From Bacteroidota bacterium (GTDB taxonomy: Bacteria > Bacteroidota > Bacteroidia > Bacteroidales > UBA10428), in the NCBI GenBank assembly GCA_016699695.1, contig CP065006.1, forward strand, positions 2,914,001 through 2,978,000: DNA of 64,000 nt. The letters run 5' to 3'. The position numbers and the translations under genes are program-made. This document shows, piece by piece, positions 34,407 through 43,862 of this stretch. The notes under the pieces are model-generated. The model was not told the origin of the DNA, did no database searches, and saw only the letters and a list, made by a program, of their open reading frames with translations. Position 1 is the stretch's first letter. Each line of letters starts with the position of its first letter.

Positions 34407-37400
34407 ATGAGAATTAAACCTGTTTTTATTTTAGTTTGTGCATTATTAATCGTGCATACAGAGAAGGTAAAATCTCAAATTCATGACTATAAGTTTAAAT
34501 ATTTTACAGCAGATTTAGGATTATCTAATAATCGAGTTTCAGCCGTATTACGCGATAGTAGAGGATATTTGTGGATAGGTACCGAAAATGGATTGAATAG
34601 ATTTGATGGAATGAAAATTACCATTTATAAGAACAATGAATTACTCAATAATTCATTATCTAATAATACAATATTGTGTATTTATGAAGACCATTTAAGT
34701 CAATTATGGGTTGGGACCAATGATGGCCTCAATTTATTTAACAGGAATACGGAAACCTTTAAACGATACAAAACCGAATCAGCAAATAGTATTAGTGGAA
34801 ACTCAATAACAAACATTTATGAAGATGAAAAAGGGAATATGTGGATATCGACCACAAACGGGTTTAATAAATGGGACAGGGAAAAAGATACTTTTGAAAA
34901 GTTTTATCCATCAGAAAAATCTAATATTCAATCGAATATAATAGATTGCATAAGAATGGATGCTAATGAATTTCTTTGGCTTGTTACAAGAGATAATAAG
35001 CTTTGGTGTTTTGATACACGATCCTTGCAATTCAGTAATTTTACTGATTCATTATTTACTTCAACAACCGGATTACTCAAAAAGCTATTGATAGATAATT
35101 CAGGAATGATTTGGATAGGGACCGAAGGAAACGGGCTCTATTCATTCGATCCAATTAATAAAAACTTCCAACAATACAATACCAATGGAGATGGAAAAGG
35201 AACGAATGGCAAATCAATTAAAGATTTATTTTTGGATGGCGATCGCTTTCTCTATATAGCAGTTGATCTTGGAGGTGTTAATAAGCTTGATATAGAGACT
35301 AAAACCTTTTATTACCATGTGTCGGACGAAAAAAAAGAAAATACTTTAAATACTAACGCTGTCTGGACAGTCTACAAAGATAATGAGGGTATTCTATACG
35401 TTGGTACTTCAGTAGCTGGGTTAAATATTTACAATCCACTGGAAGATCGGTTTAAAACTTATAAGCATATTGCAAATGATGAAAATTCACTGATTTATAA
35501 TGTTGTATTTAAATTTTTCGAGGATTCGAAAGGATTAATATGGATTGGAACAGATGGTGGAGGTGTAAGCGTTTTCGATCCGAAATTGAAAACATTTAAA
35601 AATTACGAACATGATCCTAATGACCCTTACAGCTTGAGTGGTAATGCCATCTTGTCAATTTGCGAAGATAGAAACCATGATATCTGGCTTGGAACATGGG
35701 GCGAAGGTTTGAATCGCTTTGACAGAAAAACCGAAAAATTTTATCATTATACATCAAATCCGAATGATCCTAATGCCATATCAAATGTGAATATTATTAA
35801 TTTGTTCTTAGATAACGATGGAAATATTTGGATATCTTACAATACGCTTGAGCTAGATGTATTTAATGTTCAGCAGGGTGTAATAAAAAAATACAGTGCT
35901 AACGCTTCTGATCCAGCTTTTGTTTTTAATAGCTTTGTTCATCGTATTCTTCGACAAACCAATGAAAAACAAGGCTTTGCAACAATCAATGGGTATTTTG
36001 AGCTCGATGAGGTTACTAATGAGCTTAAAGAAGAAAAACGATTGACAGGATATAAATTAACAGATGTATATCTTGATAAAAAGGGAAATTATTGGGCAGC
36101 GACATTAGATAAAGGATTAATCATATCGACACCCGATGGGAAAATTGAAGAGCATAATGAAACAAATGGTTTTTTGTCTAACTCGGTTTCTGGTATACTC
36201 GAAGATAATCATGGAAATATGTGGATTTTAACTGCTTCTGGTTTAACAAAATATATAGTTCAAACAAAGCAATTCCGTAATTTCACCATTTCTGATGGCT
36301 TACAAGGAACACAATTTACAAGATTTGCCCGCTTAAAGGATAAAGATGGAAATATTTATATTGGTGGTTATAATGGATTTAACGTATTCAATCCAGATGA
36401 TATAAAGGTAAATAGTGTTATTCCACCAGTCTATATCGATGAATTTCAGATTTTTAATGAATCTGTAAACATCAATACTCCCAATTCTCCATTAAAACAA
36501 TCTATTACAGAAACGAAAGAAATTGTTTTATCCAATAAGCAATCTGTATTTTCATTTGGTTTTTCAGCTATAAATTTTACTTATCCTGAAAAAGCTCAAT
36601 ATGCTTATAAAATGGAAGGATATGATGAAAAATGGAATTATACGAACTCTTCACGCCGATATGCAACTTATACAAATCTTGATGCTGGTGAATACGTTTT
36701 TAAAGTAAAAGCATCAAATAGCGATGACATTTGGAATGAAATAGGAACCGCAATAAAAATAAAAATATTGCCTCCCTGGTGGGCAACCTGGTGGTTCAGA
36801 ATTTTGGTACTAATGCTTCTGGCCTATATTGCCTATAAAATTTACGAGCGCCGTACCGAAGGTGTCAGGCGCGACAAGGAACTGCTCGAAGGAAAGATCC
36901 GTGAAGGGGAGCTGATTATTGCTGAAAAAGTAAGAGAAGTTGAAAAGCAACAGGAAGAAATTAAAAAACGAGATATTGAAGAGCATGAACTTAGGTTCTC
37001 TAACGAAGGACTTGCCAAATTTTCTAACATTCTCACTTCAGCCAACGATAATTTTAAAGACCTCTCGCGACAAATTATCTCCGAGCTGGTATCTTATGTA
37101 GGTGCTTCGATGGGAGTACTTTATATTTACCACGAAAACAGCGATGGCGGTTACCTCGAATTGTTTGGATCTTATGCAGTGGATATTACCGAAGGTGATA
37201 AACAAATTTTGAAAGTGGGAGAGGGTTATGTGGGTACCAGTTTTGCCGAGGGAAAAACAATAACCGTAAATAATCTGCCACCAGGATATGCAAGATTTAC
37301 CTCAGGCCTTGGCGAAGTTCAGCCTGGATTTCTTTACCTTGTGCCAGCCATGCAGCTCAATAATAAGCAGGGGATTATTGAAATAGCTTCGCTTGAGGAA

Positions 37401-37712
37401 CTTGAAGCATACAAAATTCGATTTATTGAGAAAATAGGCGAGAACCTTACTTCAGTGATTTCCATACGCAAGACCAGCGAGCGACTGAACGAACTTCTTG
37501 AACAGTCGCATCAGCAAACTGAAGAGTTGCGGTCGCAGGAAGAAGAAATGAGGCAGAACATGGAAGAAATGTATGCTACCCAGGAAGAAATGAGCAGACG
37601 TGAAGAGGAATGGAAAAAAGAACGCGAAGATCTGACCCAAAACAAGGAATCGCTCGAAGATGAGATCAGAACCTTAAAGGCCGAGTTAGAAACACTTAAA
37701 ACAAAACGATAA
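34407..37712 (+). CDS. Second propeller / Y_Y_Y / GAF / coiled-coil sensor; compositional chimera
   Basis: A 1101-residue protein with the same architecture as the sensor at 29838: signal peptide, Reg_prop propellers (about 30-690), Y_Y_Y (about 725-785), one membrane helix (about 795-812), coiled coil, GAF (about 868-1021) and a C-terminal coil (1025-1101). There is no kinase. The extracytoplasmic half is very AT-rich (a sampled line at 35041 has 27% GC) and diverged from its paralogue. From about 36770 (the PPWW motif before the membrane helix) the DNA becomes host-like (57% GC in the line at 36841) and closely resembles the paralogue, down to the shared QQTEELRSQEEEMRQNMEEM coil. The junction suggests that a foreign sensor was joined to a resident signalling end. 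A strong terminator follows. Confidence 0.86.
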   Translation: MRIKPVFILVCALLIVHTEKVKSQIHDYKFKYFTADLGLSNNRVSAVLRDSRGYLWIGTENGLNRFDGMKITIYKNNELLNNSLSNNTILCIYEDHLSQLWVGTNDGLNLFNRNTETFKRYKTESANSISGNSITNIYEDEKGNMWISTTNGFNKWDREKDTFEKFYPSEKSNIQSNIIDCIRMDANEFLWLVTRDNKLWCFDTRSLQFSNFTDSLFTSTTGLLKKLLIDNSGMIWIGTEGNGLYSFDPINKNFQQYNTNGDGKGTNGKSIKDLFLDGDRFLYIAVDLGGVNKLDIETKTFYYHVSDEKKENTLNTNAVWTVYKDNEGILYVGTSVAGLNIYNPLEDRFKTYKHIANDENSLIYNVVFKFFEDSKGLIWIGTDGGGVSVFDPKLKTFKNYEHDPNDPYSLSGNAILSICEDRNHDIWLGTWGEGLNRFDRKTEKFYHYTSNPNDPNAISNVNIINLFLDNDGNIWISYNTLELDVFNVQQGVIKKYSANASDPAFVFNSFVHRILRQTNEKQGFATINGYFELDEVTNELKEEKRLTGYKLTDVYLDKKGNYWAATLDKGLIISTPDGKIEEHNETNGFLSNSVSGILEDNHGNMWILTASGLTKYIVQTKQFRNFTISDGLQGTQFTRFARLKDKDGNIYIGGYNGFNVFNPDDIKVNSVIPPVYIDEFQIFNESVNINTPNSPLKQSITETKEIVLSNKQSVFSFGFSAINFTYPEKAQYAYKMEGYDEKWNYTNSSRRYATYTNLDAGEYVFKVKASNSDDIWNEIGTAIKIKILPPWWATWWFRILVLMLLAYIAYKIYERRTEGVRRDKELLEGKIREGELIIAEKVREVEKQQEEIKKRDIEEHELRFSNEGLAKFSNILTSANDNFKDLSRQIISELVSYVGASMGVLYIYHENSDGGYLELFGSYAVDITEGDKQILKVGEGYVGTSFAEGKTITVNNLPPGYARFTSGLGEVQPGFLYLVPAMQLNNKQGIIEIASLEELEAYKIRFIEKIGENLTSVISIRKTSERLNELLEQSHQQTEELRSQEEEMRQNMEEMYATQEEMSRREEEWKKEREDLTQNKESLEDEIRTLKAELETLKTKR

Positions 37713-37721
37713 GTCATCCAC

Positions 37722-37757
37722 AAAAAAACGCCCTCTTTAGAAAGAGGGCGTTTTTTT
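37722..37757. terminator. Bidirectional terminator between the sensor gene and the aminotransferase gene
   Basis: The stem CGCCCTCTTT / AAAGAGGGCG is flanked by seven A residues on the left and seven T residues on the right, serving both convergent genes. Confidence 0.92.
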
Positions 37758-37775
37758 ATGCTTTTATCAAAGGCC

Positions 37776-38969
37776 TTATGAAAGTTTTGCCAAGGCTTTT
37801 TTCATGCGTGCCATGGCCTCTACCAGGTTCTCGTCCGAGGTAGCAAATGAGATACGGATGCAGTCCGGATCGCCAAAAGATTCGCCCGGAACCGTGCCAA
37901 TGTGTCCCTCGTTAAGCAGGTACAAAGCCAGGTCGTTCGAAGTGTTGATGGTATGTCCATTGTATTTCTTTCCGAAATACGAGCTAATTCTTGGAAAAGC
38001 ATAGAAAGCACCTTCAGGATTGGTCACTTCAACACCGGGCATTTCACTTAAAAGTTTAATCACAAGGTCTTTTCTGCGTTTGAAAGAAACAAGCATCTCC
38101 TTCACACAACTCTGGTCGGCATTTAAGGCATGGGCTGCAGCTACTTGTGCCATAGTGGCAGGACCTGTTAAAAGCTGCCCCTGCAGTTTAATTACAGCTT
38201 TGGCAACCCATACAGGGGCACCAATATAACCAATCCTGTAACCGGTCATGGCATAGGCTTTCGATACGCCATTGATTACTACCACCCTGTCCTTAATGGC
38301 GTCAAACTGTGCAATCGATTCGTGTTTACCTACAAAGTTGATGTGTTCATATATTTCGTCGGTAATCACAAATACGTTTTTATGTTTTTCAATCACTTTT
38401 GCAATGGCAGCAAGCTCTTCTTTGCTGTATACACTTCCGGTTGGGTTAGAGGGGGAACAAAGAAGGAGGGCTTTGGTCTTAGGGGTAATGGCGGCTTCGA
38501 TTTGTTCAGGAGTTACCTTGAAATCGTTCTCAAAGGCACCTTTAATGATTACATTCACGCCTTCTGCAAGAGTTACAAGTTCTACATAGGTAACCCAATA
38601 AGGCGATGGCACTATTACCTCGTCGCCCTTGTCAATAAGTGCTAAAATTACCTGCGCCAGTGAGTTCTTGGCTCCGGCAGATACCACTACCTGATCGGGG
38701 GAATAATCGAGGTTATTTTCGCGTTTGAATTTTTGCGATACGGCTTTAAGCAATTCCGGTATTCCGGGTGCCGGCGGATAAAATGACTGGTTGTTGTCGA
38801 TGGCATCTTTGGCAGCCTTCTTAATGTGATCGGGGGTATTAAAATCCGGTTCACCAACGCTGAGGTTTATCACATCAATACCTTTGGCTTTTAAATCGCG
38901 TGTGGCCTGGTTCATGGCCATTGTTGCCGAGGGTGCCATTGCACTAATCCGTGCTGCTACTTTTTCCAT
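37776..38969 (-). CDS. Aspartate aminotransferase (class I, AspB type)
   Basis: A 397-residue PLP-dependent aminotransferase that interconverts aspartate and oxaloacetate using 2-oxoglutarate. Key parts are NLSVGEPDFNTP (substrate-binding arm), SAGAKNSLAQ, CSPSNPTGSVY (Asn175 region), ITDEIYEHI and the PLP lysine Lys237 in INGVSKAYAMTGYRIGY. The C-terminal Arg (CIRISFATSDENL) binds the substrate carboxylate. The Bacillus/Thermus-like AspB subgroup fits best; related enzymes may also act on glutamate or prephenate. It is convergent with the sensor gene; TATTTTTG (39075-39068, minus strand) could be its -7 box. Confidence 0.92.
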   Translation of the reverse strand: MEKVAARISAMAPSATMAMNQATRDLKAKGIDVINLSVGEPDFNTPDHIKKAAKDAIDNNQSFYPPAPGIPELLKAVSQKFKRENNLDYSPDQVVVSAGAKNSLAQVILALIDKGDEVIVPSPYWVTYVELVTLAEGVNVIIKGAFENDFKVTPEQIEAAITPKTKALLLCSPSNPTGSVYSKEELAAIAKVIEKHKNVFVITDEIYEHINFVGKHESIAQFDAIKDRVVVINGVSKAYAMTGYRIGYIGAPVWVAKAVIKLQGQLLTGPATMAQVAAAHALNADQSCVKEMLVSFKRRKDLVIKLLSEMPGVEVTNPEGAFYAFPRISSYFGKKYNGHTINTSNDLALYLLNEGHIGTVPGESFGDPDCIRISFATSDENLVEAMARMKKALAKLS

Positions 38970-39118
38970 ATCTGTATATCAATTTTTAGGTTAATTTTTT
39001 CAGGCTTAAAGTTTAATCTCTTGCGCGAAGGTTTTGTTCTGAAAAGAAAAATATTTCATTCCCTGGGCAAAAATACAGTATTTTTCATAACGCATGGCTT
39101 TGGGTTTATGTTTAAAAG

Positions 39119-39152
39119 AAAAAAGCCTTGTTTTTTATTACAAGGCTTTTTT
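39119..39152 (-). terminator. Terminator of htpG
   Basis: GCCTTGT / ACAAGGC stem with an AT-rich loop, ending in six T residues on the minus strand 20 nt after the htpG stop. It also has T residues on the plus side but there is no gene to end there. Confidence 0.8.
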
Positions 39153-39172
39153 GGCTACAGGAAAAATATTTA

Positions 39173-41218
39173 CTAAAGCAATTCGATGCTTCGTTTTACA
39201 AATTTCGAAAGGTCTTCTCCTTTAAGCATGTTATTGGCCAGTAAAGCCAGGTCGATGATTTGTTTTACCATCTGGCTCTCTTTGCCGAATTTAGATAGTT
39301 GTTTTTCCTTTTTATCAGTAAGCTCTTTAATCTTTTTCTCCAATTCGGCTAAGCGGTCTTTATCGGCCTGGCCTATTTCTTCAGCCTTTTTATCTTTATT
39401 GGCAGTATCCAAATCGGCTTTGTTGGCTTTAATGGAGTTGAGTTTGTCCTCTACTTTTAAAAGCTCTGCACCTGTTTTTTCGGCCAATTGTTCGCTAATT
39501 TTTAACACCAGAGGATGATTGCCATTGACAACCAGGTTATAGCTGTCTGGCAATGAACCATAAAAATTCATGCCTCCCCCAAGTGCAGACATATCTTTCA
39601 TACGGCGCATAAATTCGCTCTGCGTAATGGTTACCGGGCTATCGTTTTCCGACATACCTTCGAACATAACCAAAAAATTGGCTTTTTCGGGTAAATGACT
39701 TCTGAAAACTGGTGTAAGCCAGTCTTGTTGTTGTGCCGATAGCTTAATTTCTGTACTGGCTTCTTTTTCAATTAGCTTGTCTACCACATCGGAATCAACC
39801 CTTACAAAGCGGCTTTCTTTAAATTTCTGCTCGAGACTGTTTATATAATGGGCATCGAACTGCCCATCCATTAGCAACACATCATAACCTTTGTTTTTTG
39901 CCGCTTCGATAAATGTAAACTGAGCTTCGGCATCGGTGGCATAGAGGTAAATAAGGCTCTTGTGCTTATCGGTCTGGTTTTCTTTTATCTTTTGCTCATA
40001 TTCTTCAAAAGTGAAATATTTGGCATCGGTGTTTTTGAATAGGGCAAATTTTTCTGCCTTTTCGTAGAATTTTTCATCCGAAATCATTCCATAGGCAATA
40101 AACAACTTCAAATCGTCCCATTTACTTTCGAATTGCTCACGGTCTTTTTTGAAAATATCCTGCAACCGGTCGGCTACTTTTTTAGTGATATGATTGGATA
40201 TCTTTTTTACATTCGAATCGCTTTGCAGGTAACTGCGCGATACATTCAACGGAATGTCAGGTGAATCTATCACTCCATGTAAAAGGGTCAGGAACTCCGG
40301 CACAATGCCTTCTACCGCATCGGTTACAAATACCTGGTTACTATAGAGCTGAATTTTATTGCGTTGTACCTCAAAATTGTTTTTAATCTTTGGGAAATAG
40401 AGAATACCCGTTAAGTTGAAGGGATAATCTACATTCAGGTGAATATGAAACAGTGGCTCGTCGGTAAAGGGATAGAGGTCGTTGTAAAACTTGTTGTATT
40501 CCTCTTCCTTGAGGTCGGCTGGTTTTCTGGTCCACAAGGGGTTGGTTTCGTTAATAACCCTGTCCTTTTCGAGTTCAACTTCTTTCCCGTCCTTCCATTC
40601 GGTTTCTTTACCAAAAGCTATTTCCACCGGCAGGAAACGACAGTATTTTTTGAGAAGATTTTCAATACGATTTTTCTCGAGAAATTCTTTTGAATCTTTA
40701 TCGATGTATAAAATTATCTCAGTACCGCGTGTTTCTTTTTCTGCACTTTCCAGCGTGTATTCAGGCGATCCGTCGCAGCTCCATTTAACCGCTTTGGCAC
40801 CATCCTGGTATGATCGTGTGATGAGTTCTACACGGTCAGACACCATAAAGGACGAATAAAAGCCAAGGCCAAAATGCCCAATGATTGCGTTTGCCTTGTC
40901 TTTGTATTTTTCCAGAAAATCTTCGGCGCTCGAAAAAGCAATCTGGTTGATGTATTTCATCACTTCTTCTTCAGTCATACCAATACCCGCATCGGAAATG
41001 GTAAGCGTTCCTGCATTGCTGTCGAGTGTAATCCTGATGGTTAAATCATTAAGCTCACCTTTATAATCGCCGGTATTGGCAAGGGTTTTAAGTTTTTGTG
41101 TGGCATCTACTGCATTCGAAACCAGCTCGCGCAGGAAAATCTCGTGATCGGAATACAGGAACTTTTTAATAATTGGAAAAATGTTCTCGGTGGTAACACC
41201 AATAGTACCCTTTGACAT
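39173..41218 (-). CDS. htpG: Molecular chaperone HtpG (Hsp90)
   Basis: A 681-residue Hsp90. The N-terminal GHKL ATPase domain contains LRELVSNAVDAT, SDAGIGMTEEEV and IGHFGLGFYSSFMVSD. The middle domain contains the catalytic-loop Arg in LNVSRSYLQSD. The C-terminal dimerisation domain is preceded by a Lys/Asp-rich stretch (about 590-650). It acts as an ATP-driven cytoplasmic chaperone. Upstream on the minus strand, TGGCACGCCCTTTGA at 41271-41257 resembles a sigma-54 promoter with one defect in the -12 element. Length is slightly longer than E. coli HtpG, as usual in Bacteroidota. Confidence 0.97.
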   Translation of the reverse strand: MSKGTIGVTTENIFPIIKKFLYSDHEIFLRELVSNAVDATQKLKTLANTGDYKGELNDLTIRITLDSNAGTLTISDAGIGMTEEEVMKYINQIAFSSAEDFLEKYKDKANAIIGHFGLGFYSSFMVSDRVELITRSYQDGAKAVKWSCDGSPEYTLESAEKETRGTEIILYIDKDSKEFLEKNRIENLLKKYCRFLPVEIAFGKETEWKDGKEVELEKDRVINETNPLWTRKPADLKEEEYNKFYNDLYPFTDEPLFHIHLNVDYPFNLTGILYFPKIKNNFEVQRNKIQLYSNQVFVTDAVEGIVPEFLTLLHGVIDSPDIPLNVSRSYLQSDSNVKKISNHITKKVADRLQDIFKKDREQFESKWDDLKLFIAYGMISDEKFYEKAEKFALFKNTDAKYFTFEEYEQKIKENQTDKHKSLIYLYATDAEAQFTFIEAAKNKGYDVLLMDGQFDAHYINSLEQKFKESRFVRVDSDVVDKLIEKEASTEIKLSAQQQDWLTPVFRSHLPEKANFLVMFEGMSENDSPVTITQSEFMRRMKDMSALGGGMNFYGSLPDSYNLVVNGNHPLVLKISEQLAEKTGAELLKVEDKLNSIKANKADLDTANKDKKAEEIGQADKDRLAELEKKIKELTDKKEKQLSKFGKESQMVKQIIDLALLANNMLKGEDLSKFVKRSIELL

Positions 41219-41335
41219 AGTATTTATTTTTATAGTTTATTCTGGCGCGCTTCTTTTCAAAGGGCGTGCCACCTCTGGGACTGTGACAAAGAGGCAGGAA
41301 AAAGAGAACAACGGATAACTAAAACTGAAAAAATA

Positions 41336-42166
41336 TCAGAATGTCGGAAGTATATCGGTTTTATGTTTCCAGATTCCTTCCTCGAAAACCAGGCCATCGA
41401 AAGAAAGGTCGGGTCCATAAAATTGAAATTGTCCTTCGAGCGATAGTTTCGCTGGCGATAGATGGTCGAAAACAATCATCCGGTCGGCTTTGCTGTATCG
41501 CAGCATCATCTGGGCGCGCTCGTTGTACTCAAAAATCAGGCGGTTATGCGGCTTACCATCATAAAAAATAGCCTTCGGCTCAAAGAAAGGTAAGCCCTCC
41601 ACGGAAAATCCGAGCACTTCGATCAACTTGCGGTTCGAAAGTAAATGGTTGAAATCATAACCCAGCAAAGTGAAATACTCCTTACCCTTGTAGCGTGTCG
41701 AAACAATCTCGTAATACAGGGCACCAGGCCAGAAAAGGCTGGTGGCTTGTCCTTGTGGGCTTTTGTTTATGAAACCAGGTTCTTCAATAAATAGGGTGCT
41801 TTTATACCTTTTTTCTTCCTTCAGATAATACTGGGCAATACAAAAGTAATGATGATATCCTTCGGGTTGCGGAATATTCCATGAGTAGATGATCAGCTTC
41901 TTGTCTATCGAAGCAATGCGGCCAATAAAAGGGAGTGAATCGAAATTGAATTGCTCAGAACCGGGTGAAGAAACCACCTGAAACAGCGAATCTCTGAATA
42001 CAAGCTCTGCTTGTTGCTTTTCCGGGCCGTCCGTTTCCTGCAACTGAACATACAACAACTTAAGCATGCGCTGCCTGGATGCAAAATAGATACTATCTGC
42101 CAGTTGGGCTGTGGAGATTGACAAGAAATAAAATAGCGAAAACAGCAATAAAATAAACCTGTGCAT
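41336..42166 (-). CDS. Conserved-looking secreted protein of unknown function
   Basis: A 276-residue protein with a signal peptide (1-20, cleavage after ISTA). The mature part is beta-rich and ends with segments such as LIFEYNERAQMMLRYS, RMIVFDHLSP and LSFDGLVFEEGIWKH. These have the feel of a Bacteroidota-only family, but I cannot name it. No lipobox, membrane helix or catalytic motif is apparent. It lies 45 nt downstream of the LytTR regulator on the same strand and may be transcribed with it. Confidence 0.65.
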   Translation of the reverse strand: MHRFILLLFSLFYFLSISTAQLADSIYFASRQRMLKLLYVQLQETDGPEKQQAELVFRDSLFQVVSSPGSEQFNFDSLPFIGRIASIDKKLIIYSWNIPQPEGYHHYFCIAQYYLKEEKRYKSTLFIEEPGFINKSPQGQATSLFWPGALYYEIVSTRYKGKEYFTLLGYDFNHLLSNRKLIEVLGFSVEGLPFFEPKAIFYDGKPHNRLIFEYNERAQMMLRYSKADRMIVFDHLSPAKLSLEGQFQFYGPDLSFDGLVFEEGIWKHKTDILPTF

Positions 42167-42211
42167 AAGTAAGTATGATGCCTTAGTTAGTATAACTAAA
42201 AAGCCACTGAT

Positions 42212-42913
42212 TTATTTTACGATCAGGTTGATATCGCCCATTAATTTGTCTTTGTAAGACTTGCCAATGGGAATAGTCTTATTGCCTTCTTTGGTGTTTA
42301 TAATAATTGAATTGTCTTCGATGATATTTATGCTGCGTGTATTGACGATAAACGAACGGTGTACCCGGGTGAACATATTAGAGGGTAATTTTTGTTCGAT
42401 CGACTTCATTGTAAAGTGAATGGTGTATTTATCGTTGAATGTGTTAAAAATCACATAGTTTTCAAGGGCTTCTATCCACAATATCTGTTCGTATTTCAGG
42501 CGTACAAGCGCTGAATTTTTCTTGATAAAGATTTCGTCGTCTTTGGAATCGACTTTGGTTTTAAAACGCACATTGGCCTTGTTAATTGCCTTGAAAAAGC
42601 GGCTGTAGGTGACAGGTTTTAAAAGGTAGTCTGTCACATCGTAATTGAAAGCCTCGAGGGCATACTTTTCTTTCGATGAAACTATGATAATCTGAGGTGG
42701 GTTCTGAAGCGTATCCAAAAAATCGATTCCACTCATTTCCGGCATCTCGATATCGAGGAAGATTAAATCCACATCTTCTCCCGTATTAAATGCATTGATG
42801 GCATCAACGGCATTTTCGTATGAGTTTAGAAGGTTCAATTGTTCGGTACGACCTACAAACTCTTCAATTACGCGCCTCGACATTAAGTCGTCATCAATAA
42901 TAATACAATTCAT
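42212..42913 (-). CDS. LytTR-family response regulator
   Basis: A 233-residue response regulator. The receiver domain (about 1-118) has Asp7-9, phospho-acceptor Asp54 in FLDIEMPEMSG and Lys99 in LLKPV. The LytTR DNA-binding domain (about 130-233) has ILWIEALENYVIF, MFTRVHRSFIVN and the final IPIGKSYKDKL. It should be activated by a LytS-type histidine kinase, but none is adjacent, so it is an orphan here. The gene downstream (unknown secreted protein) is possibly co-transcribed. Confidence 0.93.
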   Translation of the reverse strand: MNCIIIDDDLMSRRVIEEFVGRTEQLNLLNSYENAVDAINAFNTGEDVDLIFLDIEMPEMSGIDFLDTLQNPPQIIIVSSKEKYALEAFNYDVTDYLLKPVTYSRFFKAINKANVRFKTKVDSKDDEIFIKKNSALVRLKYEQILWIEALENYVIFNTFNDKYTIHFTMKSIEQKLPSNMFTRVHRSFIVNTRSINIIEDNSIIINTKEGNKTIPIGKSYKDKLMGDINLIVK

Positions 42914-43105
42914 ATTATTTTTGTTTCATCTGTATATATTCCATCAGTAAGGTCAGACTAAAAACTATCTCTTTAGTTTGTTTGCATGTTAGATTTGCAA
43001 GCAAAATGTGGTTCATCAATCTGAATTTATACTTCGTCAATCAAAAACTCAAATATATAAAAATTCTGAGATATCAGACTTAAAAATAATTCACAGGCTA
43101 AATTG

Positions 43106-43786
43106 TTATTCTTCAGTATGCTTGCTAAAATAATGGCGTATAATTCCATCGGCATCTTTTATAGCATTCTTGTACCATTGGAGTAGAATTTCCTGCTGCT
43201 CCAACAAATTGAGTTGCCAGTCTATGTGATTATCCATGCGAAGTCGCTTACAAAGATTGTTTAAGACAATTGCTGCAGAAACCGAAATGTTCAGGCTTTC
43301 GGTAAAACCAAACATGGGAATGGTGAGGTATTCGTCGGCAGAGTCCAGAACCTCGGGACTTAGTCCATGGTGCTCGTTGCCAAAGAAGAAGGCAGCCTTT
43401 CCCTTTTCTAAATCAAATGCATCGAGGTTTACCTGGCTATGGTGCGGGGTAGTTGCCACAATTCTGTATCCCTTTTCCCTTAACTGTTTCAGGGCTTCGC
43501 TTGTATTGTTTTTGTGCTGGTTGTATCGGTAGATATTAAGCCATTGATGCGAACCCAAGGCCACATCGGGGTTAATACGGTAATTATTGTTGTTTTCGAT
43601 AATATGCAAATCCTGAATTCCAAAACATTCGCAGGAGCGTATTACAGCACTTGCATTTTGAGCTTGGTAAATGTTTTCGAGCACCACCGTAAGGTAGCGG
43701 GTTCGAAAATCAATAACTCTTTTAAAGAGTTCAATCTTGTGTTCGCTTACAAAGCCACTCAGGTATTCAATCAGAGGGGTAATCAT
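43106..43786 (-). CDS. TrmH-family RNA 2'-O-methyltransferase
   Basis: A 226-residue SpoU/TrmH-class SPOUT methyltransferase. The three family motifs are present: QNASAVIRSCECFGI (about 43-57, with the conserved Asn and Arg), FFFGNEHHGLS (about 133-143), and IPMFGFTESLNISVSAAI (about 154-171), which forms the knotted SAM site. The C-terminal helix (about 190-226) resembles that of TrmH, which makes Gm18 in tRNA, so tRNA (guanosine-18-2'-O)-methyltransferase is the best guess. Substrate specificity is inferred. Confidence 0.85.
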   Translation of the reverse strand: MITPLIEYLSGFVSEHKIELFKRVIDFRTRYLTVVLENIYQAQNASAVIRSCECFGIQDLHIIENNNNYRINPDVALGSHQWLNIYRYNQHKNNTSEALKQLREKGYRIVATTPHHSQVNLDAFDLEKGKAAFFFGNEHHGLSPEVLDSADEYLTIPMFGFTESLNISVSAAIVLNNLCKRLRMDNHIDWQLNLLEQQEILLQWYKNAIKDADGIIRHYFSKHTEE

Positions 43787-43813
43787 TTGTATGGGAGCCT
43801 AGAGGATTATGGT

Positions 43814-43841
43814 AAAAAAAAAGGGAGCGCAATGGCTCCCT
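43814..43841 (-). terminator. Terminator of the HU gene
   Basis: On the minus strand GGGAGC / GCTCCC with a 6-nt loop is followed by nine T residues, 22 nt after the HU stop codon. Confidence 0.88.
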
Positions 43842-43862
43842 CTTCTAAATCTTTAGGGCAAA

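Noticed and set aside
37776..38969. Possibility that this aminotransferase is a LL-diaminopimelate or MalY-type enzyme
   Set aside because: The N-terminal arm, Asn/Pro loop and lysine motif fit aspartate aminotransferase AspB better.
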